Source: Pseudomonadota bacterium (GTDB taxonomy: Bacteria; Pseudomonadota; Alphaproteobacteria; Rhodobacterales; Rhodobacteraceae). From it: a stretch of 17,748 bases of DNA. A program made the translations under genes and the position numbers. The notes under the pieces were generated by a model that was not told the origin of the DNA, did no database searches, and saw only the letters and a list, made by a program, of their open reading frames with translations. The DNA lies in contig JAKAJW010000021.1 in the NCBI GenBank assembly GCA_021813645.1, positions 1-17,748 of the forward strand, given 5' to 3'. This document shows positions 1-6,832 of the stretch, piece after piece (the first letter of the stretch is position 1; each line of letters begins with the position of its first letter).

Positions 1-921
1 GATCTCTTGCGCGAAGGGGCATCGGGTGGAGAACTTGCAGCCCTTGGGCGGGTTCAGCGGGCTTGGGATCTCGCCCTGCAGGATGATCCGGTCGCGACCG
101 CCGGCGCGGCCGACATGCGGCTCGGGGATCGCCGACAGCAGCGCCTGGGTATAGGGATGCGCCGGCCGGGCGAACAGCGGATCGGTCGGGGCGTCCTCGA
201 CGATCGAGCCGAGATACATCACCGCGACGCGGGTCGAGACCTGGCGGACCACGCCGAGATCGTGGGCGATGAACACATAGGTCAGCGCGAAACGCTCGCG
301 CAGGTCGGCGAAGAGGTTGACGATCTGCGCTTGCACCGAGACGTCGAGCGCCGAGACCGGTTCATCGGCGACGATCAGCTCGGGCTCCATCGCCAGTGCG
401 CGCGCGATGCCGATGCGCTGGCGCTGGCCGCCGGAGAACTCATGCGGGTAGCGGTCGAGGTAGACGGCGGGCAGGCCGACCACGTCCATCAGCTCGACCA
501 GCCGCTGGCGGATGCCGGCGCCGGTGCGCAGGCGGTGGACGATCAGCGGCTGGGAGAGGATGTCACGCACCCGGCGGCGCGGGTTCAGCGAGGCGGCGGG
601 ATCCTGGAAGATCATCTGCATCCGCCGCCGGAACGGGCGCAGCGCGCGGGGGCCGAGGGCGGTGATGTCGGTGCCATCGAAGCGCAGTTCGCCGGCGCTG
701 ACGTCGTGCAGGCGGGTCAGGCAGCGGCCGAGGGTCGATTTGCCGGAGCCAGATTCGCCCACCAGCCCCAGGGTTTCGCCGCGATACACGGCGAGGTCGA
801 TGCCCTGCACCGCGTGCAGCGGGCGGCCGGAGCCGGGCAGGAAGGTCTTGCCGACGGTGAAGGTCTTGGCCAGGGCCCGGGTTTCGATCAGCGGGCGGTC
901 GATCGGCGGCTGCGCGTTCAT
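1..921 (-). CDS. Peptide ABC transporter ATP-binding protein (DppF/OppF type), 3' end cut off
   Basis: Second ATPase of a peptide/nickel-family ABC importer; it hydrolyses ATP on the cytoplasmic face to drive import. The 307 visible residues show a Walker A GESGSGKS at 55-62, Q-loop FQDPAASLNPR near 105-115, signature FSGGQRQR at 162-169, Walker B ELIVADE at 181-187 and switch His220. The start of the C-terminal oligopeptide-transporter domain follows, with GCKFSTRCPF supplying Cys295 and Cys301 of the usual four-cysteine cluster. The frame is open at base 1, so the last tens of residues lie outside. The ATG overlaps the stop of the preceding ATPase gene (ATGA), indicating translational coupling; GAGG lies about 9 bases upstream. 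The ASLNPR Q-loop marks it as the F-type rather than the D-type subunit. The substrate cannot be read from this subunit. Confidence 0.95.
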   Translation of the reverse strand, partial: MNAQPPIDRPLIETRALAKTFTVGKTFLPGSGRPLHAVQGIDLAVYRGETLGLVGESGSGKSTLGRCLTRLHDVSAGELRFDGTDITALGPRALRPFRRRMQMIFQDPAASLNPRRRVRDILSQPLIVHRLRTGAGIRQRLVELMDVVGLPAVYLDRYPHEFSGGQRQRIGIARALAMEPELIVADEPVSALDVSVQAQIVNLFADLRERFALTYVFIAHDLGVVRQVSTRVAVMYLGSIVEDAPTDPLFARPAHPYTQALLSAIPEPHVGRAGGRDRIILQGEIPSPLNPPKGCKFSTRCPFAQEI

Positions 922-1934
922 GCGGCGGTTCCCTCGGCGGTCCAGAGGCCGGCGCGCAGGCCGGGACGTTCGGCAGCCTCGATGAGGCAGAGCGCCTGGT
1001 GGCCGCCGGCTTCCTGGCGCGGCGGCGGGGCGGCGCAAGCCGGGCGGCGCAGCCGGCAGCGCGGGGCGAAGGCGCAGCCGGGCGGAATGTCCTGCGGCGT
1101 GGGCGGCGTGCCGGGGATCGAGACCAGCCGGGCGGGCTTGGCGCCGCGCACCGGCGGGATCGAGTTCATCAGGCCCCAGGAATAGGGGTGCCAGGGGTCT
1201 TCGAAGATCTCGCGCACCGTGCCGCCTTCGACCACCCGGCCGGCATACATCACCATCACCCGGTCGGCCATTTCGGCCACCACGCCCATGTCATGGGTGA
1301 TCAGCACGATGGAGGAGCCGTGATCGCGGCGCAGCCGGCGCAGCAGGTCGAGCACCTGGGCCTGCACGGTGACGTCGAGCGCGGTGGTTGGCTCGTCGGC
1401 GATCAGCAGCGCGGGGTTGCAGGACAGCGCCATTGCGATCACCGCGCGCTGCCGCATGCCGCCGGACAGCTGGTGCGGGAAGCGGCGGACGGCCTCTTCG
1501 GGCGAGGGGATGCCGACCTCGCGCAGCAAATCCACCGCACGGGCCCGGGCGGCGCGGCGGCTGACCTTTTCATGCGCCAGGATCTGTTCGGCGATCTGGT
1601 CGCCGATGGTGAAGACCGGGGTCAACGCGGTCATCGGATCCTGCGAGATCAGGGCGATGCCGGCGCCGCGGATGCGGCGCAGCTCGCGCGGGGGCAGGGT
1701 GAAGAGATCGCGGCCGTTGAACAGCGCGCGGCCCTCGACGAAGGTGGTGCGCCGGTCGATCAGGCCGAGCACCGAAAGCAGCGACAGCGTCTTGCCGGAG
1801 CCGGATTCGCCGACGATCGACAGGACCTCGCCGGCGCCGACGTTGAAGCTCACGTCCTGGATGGCGGTGCTGCGGCCGCCGTCGGCAGCGAAGGAGACCC
1901 TGAGGCCGGAAACGTCGAGCAGGGGGGCTGGCAT
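918..1934 (-). CDS. Peptide ABC transporter ATP-binding protein (DppD/OppD type)
   Basis: First ATPase of the importer, expected to pair with the DppF-type subunit beneath the two permeases. Counting from the ATG at 1934 it has 338 residues, normal for the family. Visible motifs are Walker A GESGSGKT at 42-49, Q-loop ISQDPMTALTP near 96-106, signature LSGGMRQR at 156-163, Walker B LLIADE at 176-181, switch His214 and the C-terminal oligopeptide domain. That domain has cysteines at 287, 293, 300 and 316, the spacing of the iron-sulfur site seen in some Dpp/Opp ATPases. Two ATGs stand in tandem (1937 and 1934). The Shine-Dalgarno AAGGAG at 1940-1945 is 5 bases from the second and only 2 from the first, so 1934 is preferred. 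The first ATG would overlap the permease stop. Its own stop overlaps the next start. Confidence 0.95.
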   Translation of the reverse strand: MPAPLLDVSGLRVSFAADGGRSTAIQDVSFNVGAGEVLSIVGESGSGKTLSLLSVLGLIDRRTTFVEGRALFNGRDLFTLPPRELRRIRGAGIALISQDPMTALTPVFTIGDQIAEQILAHEKVSRRAARARAVDLLREVGIPSPEEAVRRFPHQLSGGMRQRAVIAMALSCNPALLIADEPTTALDVTVQAQVLDLLRRLRRDHGSSIVLITHDMGVVAEMADRVMVMYAGRVVEGGTVREIFEDPWHPYSWGLMNSIPPVRGAKPARLVSIPGTPPTPQDIPPGCAFAPRCRLRRPACAAPPPRQEAGGHQALCLIEAAERPGLRAGLWTAEGTAA

Positions 1935-1936
1935 CA

Positions 1937-2908
1937 TCACTCCTTGCGCACCCGCGGGTCGATCACCGCGTAGAGGATGTCGACCACGGCATTGGCGCCG
2001 ACGACGAAGAACGAGGCATACATGACCGAGGCGAGGATCATCGGCAGGTCGAGGTTGCCGAGCGCGATATAGGTGAGCCGGCCGACCCCGTTGATGCCGA
2101 ACAGCACCTCGGTCAGCAGCGCGGCGCCGCCGACCAGCGAGCCGAAGTCGAGCCCGAACATGGTGACGAAGGCGGCGAGCGAGGTGCGCAGGCCGTGGCG
2201 CAGCAGCACGCGGGTTTCGCTGAGCCCCTTGGCGCGGGCGGTGCGGATATAGTCTTCCTGCAGCGTCTCGATCAGATTGGCCCGCAGCACCCGGCCGTAG
2301 ATGCCGACATAGAGCGTCGCCAGGGTGAGCCAGGGGATCACCAGGCCCTGGAACCAGCGCAGCGGGTTCTTGGTCAGCGGCGTGTAGCCGAGTTCCGGCA
2401 CCCAGGAGAAGGCCCAACTGTCGTGATAGGCGCTCTGGGTGACCAGGTTGGCCATCGAGGCGAGCCAGAACACCGGCATCGAGATGCCGATCAGCGCCAG
2501 GATCATCAGACTCCGGTCGAGCCAGGAGCCGCGGGTGGCCGCCGAGATCACCCCGACGAAGAGCCCGCCCAGCACCCAGAGCAGGGCGGCGCCGGCGACC
2601 AGCGACAGCGTGGCCGGGGCGGCGGCGAGGATTTCGGGCACCACCTTTTCGCCGCGGTTGACGAAGGAGGTCAGGTCCTGGGTGATGAAGAGCTTCTTCA
2701 TCATGATCGCATATTGCACCGGCAGCGGCCGGTCGAAGCCGAATTCGTGGCGGATCTGCTGCACCGTTTCCGGCGAGGCGTTGCGGCCGGCCAGCCGGGC
2801 GGCGGGATCGGCGCCGGGGGTGGCGAAGAAGATCAGGAAGACCAGAACGGAAATCCCGAACATCACGAAGGCCATCTGGACGAGGCGCTGGAGGACGGCG
2901 GCGATCAT
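1937..2908 (-). CDS. Peptide ABC transporter permease, DppB/OppB type
   Basis: Inner-membrane channel subunit, 323 residues. It starts with the typical first helix (about 8-30, RLVQMAFVMFGISVLVFLIFF) followed by the periplasmic segment characteristic of DppB (GRNASPETVQQIRHEFGFDRPL, in part). Further hydrophobic helices lie near 97-121, 132-158, 186-206, 244-268 and 288-314. The EAA loop that docks on the ATPase is at 220-239 (YIRTARAKGLSETRVLLRHG). The end, YAVIDPRVRKE, is canonical for the family. The start ATG at 2908 lies 8 bases after the stop of the partner permease, with GAGG overlapping that stop. Its own stop TGA (1937-1939) overlaps the first of two tandem ATGs of the ATPase gene. 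Function follows from the family; the transported compound is inferred only from the operon. Confidence 0.94.
   Translation of the reverse strand: MIAAVLQRLVQMAFVMFGISVLVFLIFFATPGADPAARLAGRNASPETVQQIRHEFGFDRPLPVQYAIMMKKLFITQDLTSFVNRGEKVVPEILAAAPATLSLVAGAALLWVLGGLFVGVISAATRGSWLDRSLMILALIGISMPVFWLASMANLVTQSAYHDSWAFSWVPELGYTPLTKNPLRWFQGLVIPWLTLATLYVGIYGRVLRANLIETLQEDYIRTARAKGLSETRVLLRHGLRTSLAAFVTMFGLDFGSLVGGAALLTEVLFGINGVGRLTYIALGNLDLPMILASVMYASFFVVGANAVVDILYAVIDPRVRKE
1940..1945 (-). promoter_or_regulatory. Shine-Dalgarno of the DppD-type ATPase gene
   Basis: AAGGAG on the minus strand, located inside the last codons of the upstream permease gene. Its 5-base distance to the ATG at 1934, against 2 bases to the ATG at 1937, decides between the tandem start codons and supports coupled translation. 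Confidence 0.6.
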
Positions 2909-2916
2909 GGCGGGCC

Positions 2917-3960
2917 TCAGCGGATCTTGGTGCGCGGGTCGAGCGCATCGCGCACGCCGTCGCCCAGCACGTTGAGCGCCAGCACGGTCAGCACGATGGC
3001 GAGGCCGGGGGCGAGCGCCACCATCGGCCGGGTGTAGAGCAGCGCCTCGCCGTCGCCGATGATGGTGCCCCAGGAGGCGTTCGGCGGCTGCACCCCGATC
3101 GCCAGGAAGGAGAGCGCGGATTCGGTGACGATGTTCAGCGCCATCAGGATCGGCACGAAGACGATCAGCGTGGTGGTGACATTGGGCAGGATGTCGCGCC
3201 ACAGGATGCGCCAGGCGGGGATGCCGAGCCCCACCGCGGCGAGCACGAATTCGCTGTGCCTCAAGGTCAGCACCTGGCCGCGGATCGGCCGGGCGACATA
3301 GGGGATGTAGATCACCCCGACGATGGCGATCGGCAGCGCCAGGCTGTCGGAGGTGAGCGCGATCGGACCGATGTGCAGGGTGGTGTTCAGCAGCACGATC
3401 GAGAGCGAGATCGCCAGCAGATAGATCGGGAAGGCCCAGAGCACGTCGAGGATGCGCGACAGCACGGTATCGACCCAGCCGCCGAAGAAGCCGGCGACCA
3501 CGCCGACCAGGGTGGCAAGGACCAGACAGATCACCGTCGCCATGCCGGCGATGAAGAGCGAGGTCTGGCCGCCGTAGAGCAGCCGGGCGGCGACGTCGCG
3601 GCCCTGGCTGTCGGCGCCCAGGAGGTAGTGCAGCGTCCAGGTCGGCCCGATCGGGGTGACGCCGAGGCCTAGGCCGGTGGTCGAGGGCTGCATGACGTCG
3701 ACCGACTGGCCGTTCAGGGTGATCGAGCCGTCGAGGTTGGGGCGGAACGGATCGGTGCCGGCGAGATGGGCATAGAGCGGGGCCAGCGCGCAGGCGACGA
3801 GGATCAGCACCAGCACACCGAGCGCGACCATTGCGGCGCGGTCGCGGCGGAGCCGGCGGAAGGCGGTGGCCCAGGGGCCGCGGCCGGGGCGGGAGATCAC
3901 TTCGGCGGCGATGTCGGCCGCGGCTTGCTCGGAGAGCGTCTCGGAGAATGTATCGACCAC
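2917..3960 (-). CDS. Peptide ABC transporter permease, DppC/OppC type
   Basis: Second channel subunit, 347 residues, slightly longer than the roughly 300 usual because of a hydrophilic N-terminal arm of about 43 residues. The first membrane helix is near 44-64. A periplasmic loop with LGADSQGRDVAARLLYG (114-130) follows, the hallmark of OppC-type permeases, then the binding-protein-dependent transport domain. The EAA loop is at 237-260 (EFVLAAVGLGIPAWRILWRD). The C-terminal LGDGVRDALDPR is typical. The frame offers a GTG at 3960 and no ATG until residue 44, which would remove part of the first helix, so GTG is taken as the start. No strong Shine-Dalgarno precedes it. It lies 76 bases after the binding-protein gene, beyond a hairpin, and its stop is 8 bases before the DppB-type gene. 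Confidence 0.9.
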   Translation of the reverse strand: MVDTFSETLSEQAAADIAAEVISRPGRGPWATAFRRLRRDRAAMVALGVLVLILVACALAPLYAHLAGTDPFRPNLDGSITLNGQSVDVMQPSTTGLGLGVTPIGPTWTLHYLLGADSQGRDVAARLLYGGQTSLFIAGMATVICLVLATLVGVVAGFFGGWVDTVLSRILDVLWAFPIYLLAISLSIVLLNTTLHIGPIALTSDSLALPIAIVGVIYIPYVARPIRGQVLTLRHSEFVLAAVGLGIPAWRILWRDILPNVTTTLIVFVPILMALNIVTESALSFLAIGVQPPNASWGTIIGDGEALLYTRPMVALAPGLAIVLTVLALNVLGDGVRDALDPRTKIR

Positions 3961-3997
3961 GGGACCGCGCTACTCGTTCAAGGAGGGGAGGGGAAAG

Positions 3998-4026
3998 GAC
4001 GGGCCGGAGCAGCGCCCCGGCCCGTC
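3998..4026 (-). terminator. Intercistronic hairpin after the binding-protein gene
   Basis: A perfect 10-bp inverted repeat (GACGGGCCGG ... CCGGCCCGTC) with a 9-base loop begins 10 bases after the TAA of the binding-protein gene. On the minus strand it is followed by CTTTCCCCTCCCC, which is pyrimidine-rich but not a real U-tract. This fits a partial terminator or an mRNA-stabilising hairpin that keeps binding-protein transcript in excess over the permease genes. The structure is seen in the sequence; the function is inference. Confidence 0.55.
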
Positions 4027-4036
4027 GGATCTGGCC

Positions 4037-5713
4037 TTACTTCACCCAGGCGAGTTCGGGGATGAACTGGTTCTGGTTGGAGAAGACGAAGTTGCCGAGC
4101 CGCTTGGAGACGAAGTCGACCCGCTTGGGGTTGAACAGCGGCGCCATCGGCGCGGCCACCATCACCTCTTGGTCGATCTTGGCCCATTCCTTGTTGGCCG
4201 CGGCCGGATCGGTGATCGCGGTGCTCATGGCCTGGGCCATGTCGGCGTCGACCTTCTTGTCGCAGAAGCCGGAGATGTTGATCGAGCTATCCGATCCCGG
4301 ATGGAACGAGGCGCAGGACAGCAGCACGTTCAGGAAATCGGAGGCGGCCGGGTAGTCCTGATACCAGTCCGACAGCGAGATCTGCACCTTGTTGTTGGTG
4401 TTCTGGATGTAGGTGAACTGGATATTGGCCGAGATCGCCTTCACCGAGGCGTCGTAGCCGATCTCGTTCAGCACGCTTTGGACATAGGTGCCGATGTTGC
4501 GGTCCACCGCCTTGTCCTCGACGATCACCGTCACCTTCTGCCCGGCGGTGCCGGATTCCTTCACCAGTTCCTTGGCCTTGGCGAGATCGGGCGCGGTCCA
4601 TTTTGTGCCCGGATCCTTGGTGTAGTCGCAATGCGCCTCGTAGCCGGGGAAGCCGGGCGGCAGGATGGTGCAGGCCGGCTGGGCGAGCACCTTGCCACCG
4701 AACAGATTGACGAGCGCGTTGCGATCGATCGCGTAGTTCACCGCCTGACGCACCTTCTGGTTGTCAAACGGCGCGAGGTTCACGTTCATCGCCAGATAGT
4801 AGAAGGCGGTCAGCGGACTGACGTGGACCTGGCTGGCGTATTTGGTGCCGATCTCGGACAGCCGGTCGGTCGGCGGGCTGTCGAACATCCAGTCCGCCTG
4901 GCCGTTTTCCACCGCGGTGACCGAAGCGTCGGTGGTCAGGCCGAACTTGTAGTCGATCTCGTCGGGGAAGCCGTCGGGCTGGGCCGCTTCGCTCCACTGC
5001 TTGAAGTTGGGGTTGCGAACCATGATCAGTTCCTGGTTCGGCGCGTAGCTCTTGAACATATAGGGTCCGGTGCCGGGCAGCGGCTTGGTGCCCACGTCGG
5101 TCATCGGCGAATCCGCCGGCAGGATCGAGGCATGCGGCACGGCGAGCTTGTCGAAGAATTCCGGATCCGGCGCGGTCAGGTGGAAGGTGACCGTGTCGGC
5201 CTTCGGGTCGACCACGATGCCGTCCTTGAGCGAGCAGGTATCGGGGTTCTGCAGGCAGGCGTCGGCGCCGACGATGCCATTGTAGAACGTGCCGGCGGTC
5301 GGACCCTTCACTTTGAAGATGCGCACGAAGGAGGCGTAGACGTCGTTCACCGTCACCTCCTGGCCGTTGGAGAATTTGATCCCCTTGCGCAGGTGGAAGA
5401 CGTAGGTCTTGCCGCCGTCCTCGGCGGCGGGGCTCTCGGTGGCGAGGTCGGGCACGATCTTGTTACCGTCGGCGCCCTCTCCCTTGGCGAAGGTCACCAG
5501 CCCATCATAGACACCCTGGTAGAGCTGCCAATATTCCGCGGTATAGTTCACCTGCGGGTCGATCGTGCCTTCCGACGAGCTGGAGATCAACTCGAGCGTG
5601 CCGCCCCTGTGCAGCTTCATCAGCTCTGCCTGGGTCGCGGCGGAGGCCGTGCCGGCCAGGCCGAGCGCGGCCAGGGCCAGGCCCATTGCTACGGTTCTCG
5701 TGAGATTGCGCAT
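4037..5713 (-). CDS. Extracellular solute-binding protein family 5 (peptide ABC transporter)
   Basis: Periplasmic receptor of the importer, 558 residues, in the family's usual 500-600 range. The N-terminus is a clear Sec signal peptide: MRNLTR, a hydrophobic stretch to about residue 20, and a signal-peptidase I site TASA/ATQ after residue 25. No lipobox cysteine is present, so it should be soluble in the periplasm. The mature part shows family-5 landmarks: GGTLELIS near 37-44, VPDLATESPAAEDGGKTYVF around 90, LRKGIKFSNGQEVTVNDV, and LPGTGPYMF followed by the NPNFKQW segment. The ATG at 5713 has GGGGAGA just upstream. It lies 27 bases after the iminopeptidase-like gene and is followed by a strong hairpin. 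Family-5 proteins bind di/oligopeptides but also nickel, glutathione or opines. The linked peptidase favours peptides, without proving it. Confidence 0.95.
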   Translation of the reverse strand: MRNLTRTVAMGLALAALGLAGTASAATQAELMKLHRGGTLELISSSSEGTIDPQVNYTAEYWQLYQGVYDGLVTFAKGEGADGNKIVPDLATESPAAEDGGKTYVFHLRKGIKFSNGQEVTVNDVYASFVRIFKVKGPTAGTFYNGIVGADACLQNPDTCSLKDGIVVDPKADTVTFHLTAPDPEFFDKLAVPHASILPADSPMTDVGTKPLPGTGPYMFKSYAPNQELIMVRNPNFKQWSEAAQPDGFPDEIDYKFGLTTDASVTAVENGQADWMFDSPPTDRLSEIGTKYASQVHVSPLTAFYYLAMNVNLAPFDNQKVRQAVNYAIDRNALVNLFGGKVLAQPACTILPPGFPGYEAHCDYTKDPGTKWTAPDLAKAKELVKESGTAGQKVTVIVEDKAVDRNIGTYVQSVLNEIGYDASVKAISANIQFTYIQNTNNKVQISLSDWYQDYPAASDFLNVLLSCASFHPGSDSSINISGFCDKKVDADMAQAMSTAITDPAAANKEWAKIDQEVMVAAPMAPLFNPKRVDFVSKRLGNFVFSNQNQFIPELAWVK

Positions 5714-5740
5714 CGTCTCCCCGTTCCTGTTGCTACGGTT

Positions 5741-6643
5741 TCAATGGACCGAACCGGCATGCTGGTCGAGGAAGGCGGCGACGGTGGCCATGCAGGCCTC
5801 GCGTTCCTCGACATGCGGCATGTGGCTGGAGTTTTCGAAGATGATCCACCGCACGTCGGGGATGCGGTCGGCATAGGGTTGCACGACCGCCGGCGTCGCC
5901 TCGTCGTGGCGGCCGGAGATCAGCAGGACGGGCACCTCGATGCGCCCGAGCCGGTCGATGATCGACCAGTCGCGGAGGCTGCCGATGACATGGAACTCGG
6001 TCGGCCCGTTCATCGTCATGTAGACGGTGGGATCGGCGGCCATCGCCTCGAAGGTGCGCTGCACTTCGGGCGGCATCGGCACGATGCGGCACAGGTGGCG
6101 GCGGTAGAATTCGTCGACGGCGGCCTTGTAGGCGGGGTTGTCATAGTCGCCGGCCGCCTCGTGGCTGAGCAGGGCCTGCTGCACCTTGGCGGGCAGGCCG
6201 GCGCGCAGCCGGTTGGCCTCGGCGACCCAGAGCGCCATCGAGGCGGGCGAGTTGGCGATCACCAGCGCCTTCAGCCCGGCCGGGCGGCGCACCGCGAATT
6301 CGGCGCCGAGCATGCCGCCCCAGGACTGGCCGAGCAGGCAGTAGCTGGCGCGGATGCCGAGATGGTAGACGAGGTTGTCCAGTTCTTCGACGAACAGCTC
6401 GACGGTCCAGAACGCGGTATCGATGTCGGGCAGGTGGGTGGAGCGGCCGTTGCCGATCTGGTCGTAATGGATCACCGGGCGGCCGGTCGCGGCGATATCC
6501 TTGAAGCTGTCGACGTAGTCATGGGTGCTGCCCGGCCCGCCATGGGCGACGATCAGCGGCGTCTTGCCGGAGCCGAGATCGCCGGTGACCCGATACCAGG
6601 TCCGGTAATCCCGGAACGGGGCGAAGCCTTCGCGGACTGTCAT
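5741..6643 (-). CDS. pip: Proline iminopeptidase-family alpha/beta hydrolase (peptidase S33)
   Basis: Predicted cytoplasmic serine peptidase or amidase that releases an N-terminal residue, often proline, from short peptides or amino-acid amides; 300 residues. It has the oxyanion-hole motif HGGPG at 34-38, nucleophile elbow GQSWGG at 105-110 (Ser107), acid Asp247 in SGRHDEATP and His274 in NSSHMPH. The cap-domain segment MNGPTEFHVIGSLRDW (211-226) is typical of the iminopeptidase branch that includes tricorn-interacting factor F1 and L-amino-acid amidases. No signal peptide is visible. It is the first gene of the peptide-importer operon, 27 bases before the binding-protein gene, so it likely processes what the transporter brings in. 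Exact specificity (proline versus other residues, peptide versus amide) cannot be read from the sequence. Confidence 0.9.
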   Translation of the reverse strand: MTVREGFAPFRDYRTWYRVTGDLGSGKTPLIVAHGGPGSTHDYVDSFKDIAATGRPVIHYDQIGNGRSTHLPDIDTAFWTVELFVEELDNLVYHLGIRASYCLLGQSWGGMLGAEFAVRRPAGLKALVIANSPASMALWVAEANRLRAGLPAKVQQALLSHEAAGDYDNPAYKAAVDEFYRRHLCRIVPMPPEVQRTFEAMAADPTVYMTMNGPTEFHVIGSLRDWSIIDRLGRIEVPVLLISGRHDEATPAVVQPYADRIPDVRWIIFENSSHMPHVEEREACMATVAAFLDQHAGSVH

Positions 6644-6680
6644 GCGTTTCCGTCTTTCCCTGTGGGTCCAATGCCCTGCG

Positions 6681-6699
6681 TCTTTTGCGCGGTCTTTTG
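6681..6699 (-). repeat. Short CAAAAGA direct repeat, 12-bp period
   Basis: On the minus strand CAAAAGA occurs at 6693-6699 and again at 6681-6687, twelve bases apart, 38-56 bp before the iminopeptidase start codon. The unit resembles the CRAAAACC core of the upstream pair, so these may be weaker copies of the same site. At this length chance is possible. Confidence 0.3.
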
Positions 6700-6743
6700 T
6701 CGGGTTAGGGTGCAGGCTCGTCCGGGGGGCCGCAAGCGTGAAG

Positions 6744-6779
6744 CCGGGTAGGTTTTCGCACCAACCGGATAGGTTTTTG
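6744..6779 (-). repeat. Two 15-bp direct repeats with 21-bp period, likely operator
   Basis: Minus-strand CAAAAACCTATCCGG (6765-6779) and CGAAAACCTACCCGG (6744-6758) match at 13 of 15 positions and start 21 bp apart, two helical turns, so both face the same side of the DNA. They lie about 100-136 bp before the iminopeptidase start, where an activator would bind. The neighbouring LuxR-type protein is the natural candidate; that link is inference. Confidence 0.5.
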
Positions 6780-6832
6780 TCGCGGCGGCGCAGCGACCGC
6801 AGACGCCGCGCGGCGCTGCATATGGAGCCGGC

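Larger units (their letters stand above)
6644..6832 (-). promoter_or_regulatory. Upstream control region of the peptide-uptake operon
   Basis: This 189-bp gap between the regulator gene and the iminopeptidase gene has no coding potential I can support. On the minus strand it is richer in A-runs than its surroundings and holds two pairs of direct repeats (6744-6779 and 6681-6699). I could not pick out a convincing -35/-10 pair. Being the only sizeable gap before a six-gene operon, it should contain the operon promoter. Confidence 0.6.

Noticed and set aside
1937..2948. Upstream extension of the DppD-type ATPase frame through the permease gene to 2948
   Set aside because: The extended residues (RHDRRRPPAPRP and similar) are out-of-frame permease sequence. 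The ATPase domain starts at the tandem ATGs.
3866..6751. Plus-strand open frame of 961 codons opposite the binding-protein and iminopeptidase genes
   Set aside because: The translation is a low-complexity mix of Gly, Arg, His, Asp, Val and Leu with no recognisable domain. The opposite strand encodes two clear families. High third-position GC keeps the antisense frame open.
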